From contig NZ_JAMOHM010000001.1 of assembly GCF_024448335.1 (NCBI RefSeq), forward strand, positions 124,001-188,000: a stretch of 64,000 bases of DNA. The letters are read 5' to 3'. This DNA is from Stutzerimonas frequens. GTDB taxonomy: Bacteria > Pseudomonadota > Gammaproteobacteria > Pseudomonadales > Pseudomonadaceae. The position numbers and the translations under genes are program-made. Of this stretch, positions 54,047 to 64,000 are shown piece after piece (positions within the stretch are counted from its first letter, which is position 1; every line of letters begins with the position of its first letter). The notes beneath the pieces are model-generated. The model was not told where the DNA came from. It saw only the letters and a list, made by a program, of their open reading frames with translations, and did not search any database.

Positions 54047-55564
54047 TCACCCCGACCGATCGGCCGCCGCGAGAGGCAGCGCCAGCTGCACGCGTCGGCG
54101 CAACCAAGGGCTCGGCCGGTAGCGCGCCTCGCCGCCATAGCAGAGCTGCATCGCCTCGAGAATGGCGAGGATGCGCGCCGCACCGTAGTGCTCGGCAAAC
54201 CCCAGCGGCCCTTTTGGGTAGCCAAGCGCGAGAGTGATTGCCCGGTCCAGCGAATGCGGATCGGCGATGCCCTTCTGGGCGATCTCACAGCCCAGGTTGA
54301 CGATGCTGGCCACGACGCGCTGGCTGACGAACCCCGGCGAATCGTTGATCACCTCCACCGGCACGCCGTCGCCGCCCAGCGCCTGCCGCGCCTGGGCTTC
54401 CAGTGCGGGGTCGAGCGCGGGCGTACGCATTAGCACGCGTCGCCGTTCGCGATCGCAGAACAGGTCGTAGGCGATGCAACGCTCCGCCGGCAAATCCAGA
54501 CGCGCGATCATCGCGCTGGCGTCCTCACCCAACGGCGTGATCAGGCAGATCGCCTGTTCCGACGGCGTCTCGCCCGACTCCAACTGTGCACCCGCCAGGC
54601 CCAGCAAGGCCGCCAGCCAGCCGCGCAGCTCGGCGTCCTGGCTGTCCAGCCAGAACGGGCGGTCGACCGGGGCTGGCTCGACGGCCGGCTCCGGCGTCCG
54701 CATCTGCTGACCATTGTCGTAGCGGTAATAGCCCTGACCGGTCTTGCGCCCGAGCAGGCCGGCGGCGACCCGCTGCGCTGCCTGGTAGGACGGCGTATAG
54801 CGCGGGTCCTGATAGAACTGCTGGTACACCGACTCCATCACGGCGTGAGAGATGTCCAGGCCGGTGAGATCGAACAGCTCGAACGGCCCCATGCGAAAGC
54901 CCGGCCCGTCGCGCAGGATGCGGTCGATCTGCTCGGCATCAGCGATACCCTCGGCGAGGATGCGCTGCGCCTCGGTGCTGTAGGCGCGACCAGCATGGTT
55001 GACCAGAAAGCCGGGCGTATCCGGCGTGATCGCGGGGAAATGCCCAGCCTCTTCGGCCAGCTTTACCAGCCGCTCGATTACCTGCGGATCGCTGCGCTCG
55101 CCGCGCACCACTTCCACCAGCTTCATCAGCGGTACCGGGTTGAAGAAGTGAAAACCGGCCACCCGCTCCGGGTGCTGGCAGGCCGCCGCGATGCGCGTGA
55201 CCGAAAGCGACGAGGTGTTGGTCGCCAGCACCGCATCTTCGGCGAGCAGCGACTCTAGCTCGACGAACAGCGCCTGCTTGGCCTCGAGGTTCTCGACGAT
55301 GGCCTCGATCAGCAGGTCGCAACCGGCCAGCTCCTGCAGCGTCGAAGCCGGCTGCATGCGCGCCAGGGTGGCATCGAGTTCTTCGGTGCTCAGGCGGCCC
55401 TTGGCCAGACTGCGCTCCAGCAGCTCGCGATTGAAACGCAGCGCCTCGGCGACCGATTCGCCGCGCGCATCGTAGAGCCATACCTGCTTGCCCGCGCTGG
55501 CAAACAGCTGAGCGATGCCCCGCCCCATGGCGCCGGCACCGATGATTCCGATACGTTCGAACAT
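54047..55564 (-). CDS. 3-hydroxyacyl-CoA dehydrogenase (PaaH/PaaC-type)
   Basis: 505-residue NAD enzyme with two C-terminal dehydrogenase domains, the size and layout of PaaH from phenylacetate degradation. Motifs: IGIIGAGAMGRGIAQLFASA, catalytic His in VAGFHFFNPVPLMKLVE, Asn in the GPFELFDLTGLD region, and a second copy GFVSQRVVASIVNLGCE. The start MFERIGIIG follows AGGAGG; 16 in-frame codons upstream are rejected. No other paa gene is present in the window, so the pathway is open; it may serve general fatty acid or dicarboxylate oxidation. Confidence 0.9.
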   Translation of the reverse strand: MFERIGIIGAGAMGRGIAQLFASAGKQVWLYDARGESVAEALRFNRELLERSLAKGRLSTEELDATLARMQPASTLQELAGCDLLIEAIVENLEAKQALFVELESLLAEDAVLATNTSSLSVTRIAAACQHPERVAGFHFFNPVPLMKLVEVVRGERSDPQVIERLVKLAEEAGHFPAITPDTPGFLVNHAGRAYSTEAQRILAEGIADAEQIDRILRDGPGFRMGPFELFDLTGLDISHAVMESVYQQFYQDPRYTPSYQAAQRVAAGLLGRKTGQGYYRYDNGQQMRTPEPAVEPAPVDRPFWLDSQDAELRGWLAALLGLAGAQLESGETPSEQAICLITPLGEDASAMIARLDLPAERCIAYDLFCDRERRRVLMRTPALDPALEAQARQALGGDGVPVEVINDSPGFVSQRVVASIVNLGCEIAQKGIADPHSLDRAITLALGYPKGPLGFAEHYGAARILAILEAMQLCYGGEARYRPSPWLRRRVQLALPLAAADRSG

Positions 55565-55590
55565 CCCAAGCCCCTCCTCACACGCCGCAC

Positions 55591-55617
55591 ATTCCGCAAT
55601 GCGGAATAACATTCCGC
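55591..55617. promoter_or_regulatory. Operator-like palindrome with extra half-site
   Basis: ATTCCGC-AAT-GCGGAAT, a perfect seven-base inverted repeat (55591-55607), followed by a third half-site ATTCCGC at 55611-55617, 20 bases from the first. It lies in the 115-base spacer between the divergent dehydrogenase and thioesterase genes, 27 bases upstream of the dehydrogenase ATG. Inverted repeats of this type are typical of dimeric repressors. Confidence 0.7.
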
Positions 55618-55679
55618 CAGATTGACCAGCAGGCTAAAGACTGCCACTCTGCGGCGCAACCTCCTACCGATACGCCCTT

Positions 55680-56108
55680 ATGTCCGAGCATTCACGCCAG
55701 CAGGTCGAAGCCTCCATAACCGGCTTCTTTCAGGATCTCGGCTGCCGCCTGACCGAGTACGGCCCCGAGCGGGCGGTGATCGAACTGCTGCTGCAGCCTC
55801 GCCACCTGAACAACGCCAGCAACCTGCACGGCGGCGTCAGCGCAACCTTGCTCGACGTGGCGATGGGCCTGTGCGGCACCTGGACCGAGCAGGCGGACCA
55901 GCGCCGCGTGGCGACCACCCTGTCGATGAACGTCAACTTCAGCGCACCGGCGCCAGCCGGCAGCCGCATCCGCGCGGTGGCACGCTGCCGGTCCTCCGGG
56001 CACAAGGTATTCATGGCCAGCTGCGACCTGCTGGACGAGGAAGATCGCTTGCTGGCCTTCGGTGAAGGCGTCTTCCAGCGCGGCAAGCTGCGCAGCGAGC
56101 TGCCCTGA
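55680..56108 (+). CDS. PaaI-type hotdog thioesterase
   Basis: 142-residue acyl-CoA thioesterase of the 4HBT/PaaI family. The active-site segment NASNLHGGVSATLLDVAMG contains the HGG turn, and ATTLSMNVNFSAPAPAGS is the family strand. It is divergent from a 3-hydroxyacyl-CoA dehydrogenase and ends three bases before a membrane protein gene, suggesting one regulon acting on acyl-CoAs. Confidence 0.9.
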   Translation: MSEHSRQQVEASITGFFQDLGCRLTEYGPERAVIELLLQPRHLNNASNLHGGVSATLLDVAMGLCGTWTEQADQRRVATTLSMNVNFSAPAPAGSRIRAVARCRSSGHKVFMASCDLLDEEDRLLAFGEGVFQRGKLRSELP

Positions 56109-56111
56109 CCG

Positions 56112-57440
56112 ATGCTGGCCCTGCTGCCACTGGCGCTCGCCTGCGAACTGTTCGCGCTGGTCTCTCGCCTGCAATGGCCGAGCGTGATCAGCGGCGCCCT
56201 GCTGATGCTGTTCTTCGTCTGGCATTGGCGCTCGCTGATGCCCTACCCGCGCCGGTTGGGGCTGGTCACGCTCGCTCTGCTCGCCTACTGGTTGCTGCTC
56301 GACACGCCCAGCTGGGAGCAGGCGCAGCGGATGCTGGCCGCCGCCGCCTATTACGGCGCATTCATCGGCGCGCTGGGGCTCGCGCACTGCGCGGTCAAGC
56401 GTCTGCCGCAACTGGGCGAACTGCACCGCTTGGTGCTGCGCCAACCGCGCCGGCGCCTCTATCCGAGCTATCTGCTGAGCACCTTCGCCATCAGCTCGGT
56501 GCTGAGCTTCGGCATGCTCAACCTGGTCTGCGGCTCGCTGGAACGTCATCTGGACGGCCGCGGCTACAGTCCGGCACAGCGGCGCGAGGGCGCCCGCGGG
56601 GTGATGGTCACGGCACTGCGTGGCTTCGCCCTGGTGCCCTTGCTGGCACCCACCAGCGTTGCCGTGGCGATCCTCACCCGCGAGCTGCCAGGGCTAAGCT
56701 GGAGCGCACTGCTGCCGTTCGGGCTGCTCTGTGCGGCAATCCTGCTGGTGGTCGGCTGGACGATGGACAATCACCGGTTGCAGCAACTGCAAGCGGACGG
56801 CGAACTGCCGCCCGCTCCGGCCGGAGAGCTGCGCGGGCTGCTGTACGGCAGCCTCTTGGGCATCGCGCTGATCGCTCTACTGGCCAGCCTGACCTGGCTG
56901 TCGGCGACCCAGGCAGCCATGCTGCTGGTGCCGCTCGCCGTGGTCGGCCTGTTGTTCCGTCAGGGCGGCTCACCAAGCGACATCTATGGCGAGGTACGCG
57001 ACACCCTCGCCGGAATGCGTAACGAGACCTTCATCTTCGCCTGCTCTGCCTTGCTGGGCGGGCTGACCGCCATCCTGATTCCGGTCGAACGGCTGGCAGG
57101 TCATTTCAGCAGTACGCCGCTGGCGCTGTTCGGCCTCGGCGCCATCGGCATGCTCGCCATCATCGCGCTGGCGCTGCTGGGTGTCGCGCCGATCATCTCG
57201 CTGAGCCTTTGCGCCGCCCTGCTGGCCCAGCTGGCGGGCCACGGCGTCGCGGTGATGCACCCGGCGGTGGCGCTGCTGGTGGGCTTTTCCCTGGCGATGC
57301 TGCTGTCGCCCTATGGGCCTTCGGCGCTGATGCTGGCGCGCCACGCGGGGATTTCCCCGTGGCGCATCGCCTTCGGCTGGAACGGCCGCTTCGTCCTGCT
57401 GGTGCTCGGCCCGCTGCTGCTGGTGCCGCTGCTGGCGTAG
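56112..57440 (+). CDS. Uncharacterised polytopic membrane protein
   Basis: 442-residue inner-membrane protein with about 11-12 hydrophobic helices. I do not recognise the family. It resembles ion-transporter-like permeases in general design: an amphipathic region after helix 4 (HRLVLRQPRRRLYPSYLL), inverted-repeat-like halves, and a polar tail helix (LLSPYGPSALMLARHAGISP) with conserved-looking Pro/Gly. It starts three bases after the thioesterase stop, so it is cotranslated with it. Transport of a carboxylic acid related to the thioesterase product is a guess. Confidence 0.78.
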   Translation: MLALLPLALACELFALVSRLQWPSVISGALLMLFFVWHWRSLMPYPRRLGLVTLALLAYWLLLDTPSWEQAQRMLAAAAYYGAFIGALGLAHCAVKRLPQLGELHRLVLRQPRRRLYPSYLLSTFAISSVLSFGMLNLVCGSLERHLDGRGYSPAQRREGARGVMVTALRGFALVPLLAPTSVAVAILTRELPGLSWSALLPFGLLCAAILLVVGWTMDNHRLQQLQADGELPPAPAGELRGLLYGSLLGIALIALLASLTWLSATQAAMLLVPLAVVGLLFRQGGSPSDIYGEVRDTLAGMRNETFIFACSALLGGLTAILIPVERLAGHFSSTPLALFGLGAIGMLAIIALALLGVAPIISLSLCAALLAQLAGHGVAVMHPAVALLVGFSLAMLLSPYGPSALMLARHAGISPWRIAFGWNGRFVLLVLGPLLLVPLLA

Positions 57441-57446
57441 CGACGC

Positions 57447-58121
57447 TCACATCCAGCCATATTCGGCCATCGACAGCGGCTCGCCGTCGCCGACGATGAA
57501 ATGATCGAGCACCCGCACGTCGATCAGCGCCAGGGCGTCTTTCAGCCGCTGGGTCAGCTGACGGTCGGCCTGGCTCGGCTCGGCCACGCCCGACGGGTGA
57601 TTGTGGGTGAGGATCACCGCCGCCGCGTTCTGAGCCAGGGCGCGCTTGACCACCTGCCGCGGGTAGACGCTGGCACCGTCGATGGTGCCGTGGAACAGCA
57701 CCTCGAACGCCAGTACCCGATGCTTGGAGTCGAGAAACAGACAGCCGAACAGCTCATGCGGCTCGTGACGCAGGCGCGCCTTGAGGTAATCGCGTACCGC
57801 CTGCGGCGACTCCAGTGCCGAGTCGCGGCGCAACCGTTCGGCCAGGTGCCGGCGCCCCATCTCCAGCACGGCCTGCAACTGGGCGAACTTGGCCGGCCCC
57901 AGACCCAGGTGCGCACTGAACGGCTCGAGATCAGCCTCCAGCAATGCACGCAGGCTGCCGAACTCGGCGAGCAAGTGGCGCGCCAGATCCACCGCGCTCT
58001 TGCCGGCGACGCCGGTGCGCAGGAATATCGCCAGCAATTCGGCATCGGAAAGCGCCGCCGCGCCCTGTTCGAGAAGCTTCTCCCGCGGCCGCTCCGCCGC
58101 CGGCCAGTCACGTATGCTCAT
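57447..58121 (-). CDS. radC: RadC family protein
   Basis: 224-residue protein of the RadC/MPN+ family, long linked to DNA repair but without proven activity. The helix-hairpin-helix region is residues 20-75 and the JAMM metal motif is [17 protein letters not shown] near residues 172-188. It is divergent from coaBC, as in most Gammaproteobacteria. The ribosomal protein genes rpmB and rpmG, usual neighbours in P. aeruginosa, are not found beside it here. Confidence 0.94.
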   Translation of the reverse strand: MSIRDWPAAERPREKLLEQGAAALSDAELLAIFLRTGVAGKSAVDLARHLLAEFGSLRALLEADLEPFSAHLGLGPAKFAQLQAVLEMGRRHLAERLRRDSALESPQAVRDYLKARLRHEPHELFGCLFLDSKHRVLAFEVLFHGTIDGASVYPRQVVKRALAQNAAAVILTHNHPSGVAEPSQADRQLTQRLKDALALIDVRVLDHFIVGDGEPLSMAEYGWM

Positions 58122-58258
58122 GTCATCTCCCTGTCGAGCAGGCCCACTTTTCCGTTGTGGGCGCTGTGCTATCTTAGCCCGTCATTTTTCCGGGGTACCG
58201 GGCGACTTCTGACCTGGTTCTCACTCCGGACATCCCTACCAGATAACAAGGCAGGCCT

Positions 58259-59467
58259 ATGCAGCGGCTGTATCGTAAACGCATCGTCCTGGGCGTCGGC
58301 GGCGGCATCGCCGCCTACAAGAGCGCCGAACTGGTCCGCCGCCTGCGCGACCATGGCGCCGAAGTCCGGGTGGTGATGACCCAGGGCGGGCGCGAGTTCA
58401 TCACCCCCCTCACCCTGCAGGCGCTTTCCGGTCATCCGGTCCACCTGGACCTGCTCGACCCGGCGGCCGAAGCCGCCATGGGCCATATCGAACTGGCCCG
58501 CTGGGCCGACCTGGTACTGATCGCGCCGGCCACTGCTGACCTCATGGCCCGCCTTGCTCAGGGCGTCGCCGATGACCTGCTGACCACCCTGGTGCTGGCC
58601 ACCAACGCGCCGGTCGCCTTGGCACCGGCCATGAACCAGGCCATGTGGGCCGACCCGGCTACCCAGGCCAATCGCGAGCTGCTGCTGGCTCGCGGCATTC
58701 GTCTGTTCGGACCCGGCTCCGGCAGCCAGGCCTGCGGCGACATCGGCATGGGCCGGATGCTCGAAGCCGAGGAGCTGGCCCGTGCCGCCGCCGACTGCTT
58801 CGAGACCGGCCTGCTGACCGGCAAGCATCTGCTCATCACCGCCGGTCCCACCCAGGAAAACATCGACCCGGTGCGCTACATCACCAACCACAGCTCCGGG
58901 AAGATGGGCTTCGCCCTCGCCGAGGCCGCCGCCGAAGCCGGCGCGCGGGTCACTCTGGTCACCGGCCCGGTGTTCCTGCCCACGCCCGATCGCGTGCAGC
59001 GCATCGACGTGGTCAGCGCCCGCGACATGCTCGCGGCCTGCGAAGCGGCGATGCCCTGCGACATCCTCATCGCCGCAGCCGCGGTAGCCGACTACCGCCC
59101 GGAGGTGGTGGCGCCGCATAAATTGAAGAAAGACCCCAGCACCGGCGACGGTCTGCTGCTGCAGATGGTGCGTAATCCGGACATCCTCGCCACCCTTGCC
59201 GGCCGCGCGGATCGCCCGTTCTGCGTCGGCTTCGCCGCGGAAACCGAGAACCTGCTGGAATACGCCGCTCGCAAGCTACGCGACAAGAACCTCGACCTGA
59301 TCGTCGCCAACGACGTGGCCAACCCCAGCATCGGCTTCAACAGCGAAGACAACGCGGTCAGCGTGATCGACCGCCAACAGCACGAAACCCGTTTCGGCCA
59401 GGCCAGCAAGGGGCATATCGCCCGTGCGCTGGTGGCCTTCATCGCCGAGCGCTACAAAGAGTCCTGA
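58259..59467 (+). CDS. coaBC: Bifunctional phosphopantothenoylcysteine decarboxylase/synthetase
   Basis: 402-residue two-domain enzyme of coenzyme A synthesis. The N-terminal FMN decarboxylase (CoaC) has [14 protein letters not shown], the active-site His in [19 protein letters not shown] and the catalytic Cys of [13 protein letters not shown]. From about residue 185 the CTP-dependent synthetase (CoaB) begins with [20 protein letters not shown] and NHSSGKMG. It is followed one base later by dut, the widely conserved coaBC-dut pair. Confidence 0.96.
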   Translation: MQRLYRKRIVLGVGGGIAAYKSAELVRRLRDHGAEVRVVMTQGGREFITPLTLQALSGHPVHLDLLDPAAEAAMGHIELARWADLVLIAPATADLMARLAQGVADDLLTTLVLATNAPVALAPAMNQAMWADPATQANRELLLARGIRLFGPGSGSQACGDIGMGRMLEAEELARAAADCFETGLLTGKHLLITAGPTQENIDPVRYITNHSSGKMGFALAEAAAEAGARVTLVTGPVFLPTPDRVQRIDVVSARDMLAACEAAMPCDILIAAAAVADYRPEVVAPHKLKKDPSTGDGLLLQMVRNPDILATLAGRADRPFCVGFAAETENLLEYAARKLRDKNLDLIVANDVANPSIGFNSEDNAVSVIDRQQHETRFGQASKGHIARALVAFIAERYKES

Positions 59468-59468
59468 C

Positions 59469-59924
59469 ATGCACGCACTCCAAGCCAAGATCCTCGACCC
59501 GCGCTTTGGCCGGGACTTCCCACTGCCCGAATACGCCACGCCCGGCTCGGCCGGTCTCGACCTGCGCGCCATGCTGCAGCAGGACACCGTTCTGGAACCC
59601 GGCCAGACCCTGCTGATTCCCACCGGTCTGGCCATCCACATCGCCGACCCGACCCTGGCCGCGCTGATCCTGCCGCGCTCGGGCCTCGGGCACAAACACG
59701 GCATCGTGCTCGGCAACCTGGTCGGGCTGATCGACTCGGACTACCAGGGTGAGCTGATGGTGTCCTGCTGGAACCGCGGCCAGAGCGCCTTCAGCATCGC
59801 CGTCGGTGAGCGCATCGCGCAGCTGATGCTGGTGCCAGTGGTACAGGCACGCTTCGAGCTGGTCGACAATTTCGACAGCAGTGATCGCGGCGCCGGCGGA
59901 TTCGGCCATTCCGGCAGCCACTGA
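59469..59924 (+). CDS. dut: dUTP diphosphatase
   Basis: Hydrolyses dUTP to dUMP, preventing uracil incorporation. The start [14 protein letters not shown] gives 151 residues. All five trimeric dUTPase motifs are seen: [40 protein letters not shown], and the C-terminal [10 protein letters not shown] arm. It begins one base after coaBC and is followed by algC after 44 bases. Confidence 0.96.
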   Translation: MHALQAKILDPRFGRDFPLPEYATPGSAGLDLRAMLQQDTVLEPGQTLLIPTGLAIHIADPTLAALILPRSGLGHKHGIVLGNLVGLIDSDYQGELMVSCWNRGQSAFSIAVGERIAQLMLVPVVQARFELVDNFDSSDRGAGGFGHSGSH

Positions 59925-59968
59925 GCCACTGCACACCGCTTACCTTTCAGGATGATTCGAGGAGCTCC

Positions 59969-63458
<3,490 letters not shown>

Positions 63459-63472
63459 AGCTGACGCAAAAG

Positions 63473-63498
63473 AAAAAGGGAGCCTAGGCTCCCTTTTT
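63473..63498. terminator. Bidirectional terminator after argB
   Basis: Stem AAAAAGGGAGCC / GGCTCCCTTTTT with a two-to-four-base loop; rightward transcripts get TTTTTT directly after it. It lies between argB and the convergent membrane protein gene. Confidence 0.88.
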
Positions 63499-63518
63499 TC
63501 ATGCCATGCCGTCACCGA

Positions 63519-64000
63519 TCAGAGATCGATACGGAACGACTCGAGCATAGCCGGAATGCCCGGAAACATGCCGATGCCCAGCATCACCGCGCACAGCACG
63601 ATGAACACGATCGTCGGAATCACCCAGCGGTGCAGATGGCTCAGTGACTGACCGCGCTCCTTGTCACCGATCAGCCCGAGATTATCCAGCAGCACCGTCA
63701 GCGACCAGCCGAACACCGGATTGACCAGGGCCGAGGAGAAGATGACGATGGCCGCCGACTGCGAGGTCTTGCCCTCGCGGGTCATCTGCATGCCCGCCTC
63801 CAATAGTGGCAGGAACACCCCGACCATCAGCGCCACACTGAGCACCGGCGGCCAGATGGCCAGATCCATCGGATAGCCCCACAGCGCCGCGATGACGCAG
63901 AGCAGGCCGGTGAGCAGCGCACCTGCGGGGATCGGACGCTTGGCGATGGCCGCCGGGACCATGAAAGTGCCCCACGATGAAGCCAGGTTGCCGCCACCCA
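63519..64000 (-). CDS. Uncharacterised membrane protein, cut by the window edge
   Basis: The visible 160 codons are the C-terminal part of a leftward gene that runs out of the window to the right; the frame stays open through 64000, so the ATG at 63962 is not the start. Four hydrophobic segments are visible, with polar turns GGNLASSWGTFM and EAGMQMTREGKTSQSAA. The end is LESFRIDL. I cannot name the family; a multi-helix permease is plausible. Confidence 0.7.
   Translation of the reverse strand, partial: GGGNLASSWGTFMVPAAIAKRPIPAGALLTGLLCVIAALWGYPMDLAIWPPVLSVALMVGVFLPLLEAGMQMTREGKTSQSAAIVIFSSALVNPVFGWSLTVLLDNLGLIGDKERGQSLSHLHRWVIPTIVFIVLCAVMLGIGMFPGIPAMLESFRIDL

Overview
The window is a contiguous piece of a GC-rich gammaproteobacterial chromosome, almost certainly a Pseudomonas-type organism and most likely the Pseudomonas (Stutzerimonas) stutzeri group. 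The gene order dsbB-hemYXDC-algR-algZ-argH ... cyaA-rnk-cyaY-lptM-lysA-dapF-xerC ... sutA-yjbQ-amtB-glnK-ubiK-comM-betT ... rep ... xpt ... cycB-pauR ... dadA-lrp-pauB ... radC-coaBC-dut-algC-argB follows what I recall of the PA5256-PA5323 stretch of P. aeruginosa. A denitrifier-type NnrS protein and a glnK-amtB-amtB arrangement fit P. stutzeri. The species call is inference; no rRNA, tRNA, CRISPR array, insertion sequence or prophage was found.

Layout. 1-7 kb: DsbB, the haem genes hemC-hemD-hemX-hemY with overlapping ends, and the algZ-algR two-component pair, all read leftwards. 7-15 kb: argH, an acetyltransferase coupled to nnrS, three small uncharacterised genes and class I adenylate cyclase, read rightwards. 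15-20.6 kb: rnk and cyaY (left), then lptM-lysA-dapF-DUF484-xerC-HAD hydrolase, a tightly overlapping operon (right). 20.6-25 kb: sutA, yjbQ, two ammonium channels and glnK (left). 25-31 kb: ubiK, comM/yifB and a BetT-type choline transporter (right), then a GGDEF-EAL protein (left).

30.8-43.5 kb: rep and xpt bracket about 10 kb of apparently accessory genes: a hemolysin III protein; an IclR regulator, CoA-acylating semialdehyde dehydrogenase and iron alcohol dehydrogenase set, with paired GAGAC-N5-GTCTC palindromes flanking its promoter; a cyclodeaminase-like gene overlapping a GapB-like GAPDH gene; and two GH13 enzymes plus a DUF1080 protein. 43.5-50.8 kb: cupin protein, cytochrome c5, pauR, ridA, dadA, lrp, a PauB-like oxidase and a PLD-type lipoprotein, centred on amino acid and polyamine catabolism; dadX is missing from its expected place.

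50.9-57.4 kb: a second variable block with an unknown secreted protein, a Mpo1-like membrane protein, a chemoreceptor whose possible sensor lies after the signalling domain, a PaaH-type 3-hydroxyacyl-CoA dehydrogenase divergent from a hotdog thioesterase and an unknown polytopic membrane protein, with a near-perfect ATTCCGC palindrome in between. 57.4-64 kb: conserved radC, coaBC, dut, algC (long, membrane-anchored form with an internal start) and argB, then a membrane protein cut by the right edge. The clearest unexplained signals are the two palindromic operator systems, the cyclodeaminase-GAPDH pair, the unusual GH13 pair and the chemoreceptor C-terminus; I do not see a clearly new multi-gene system beyond these.
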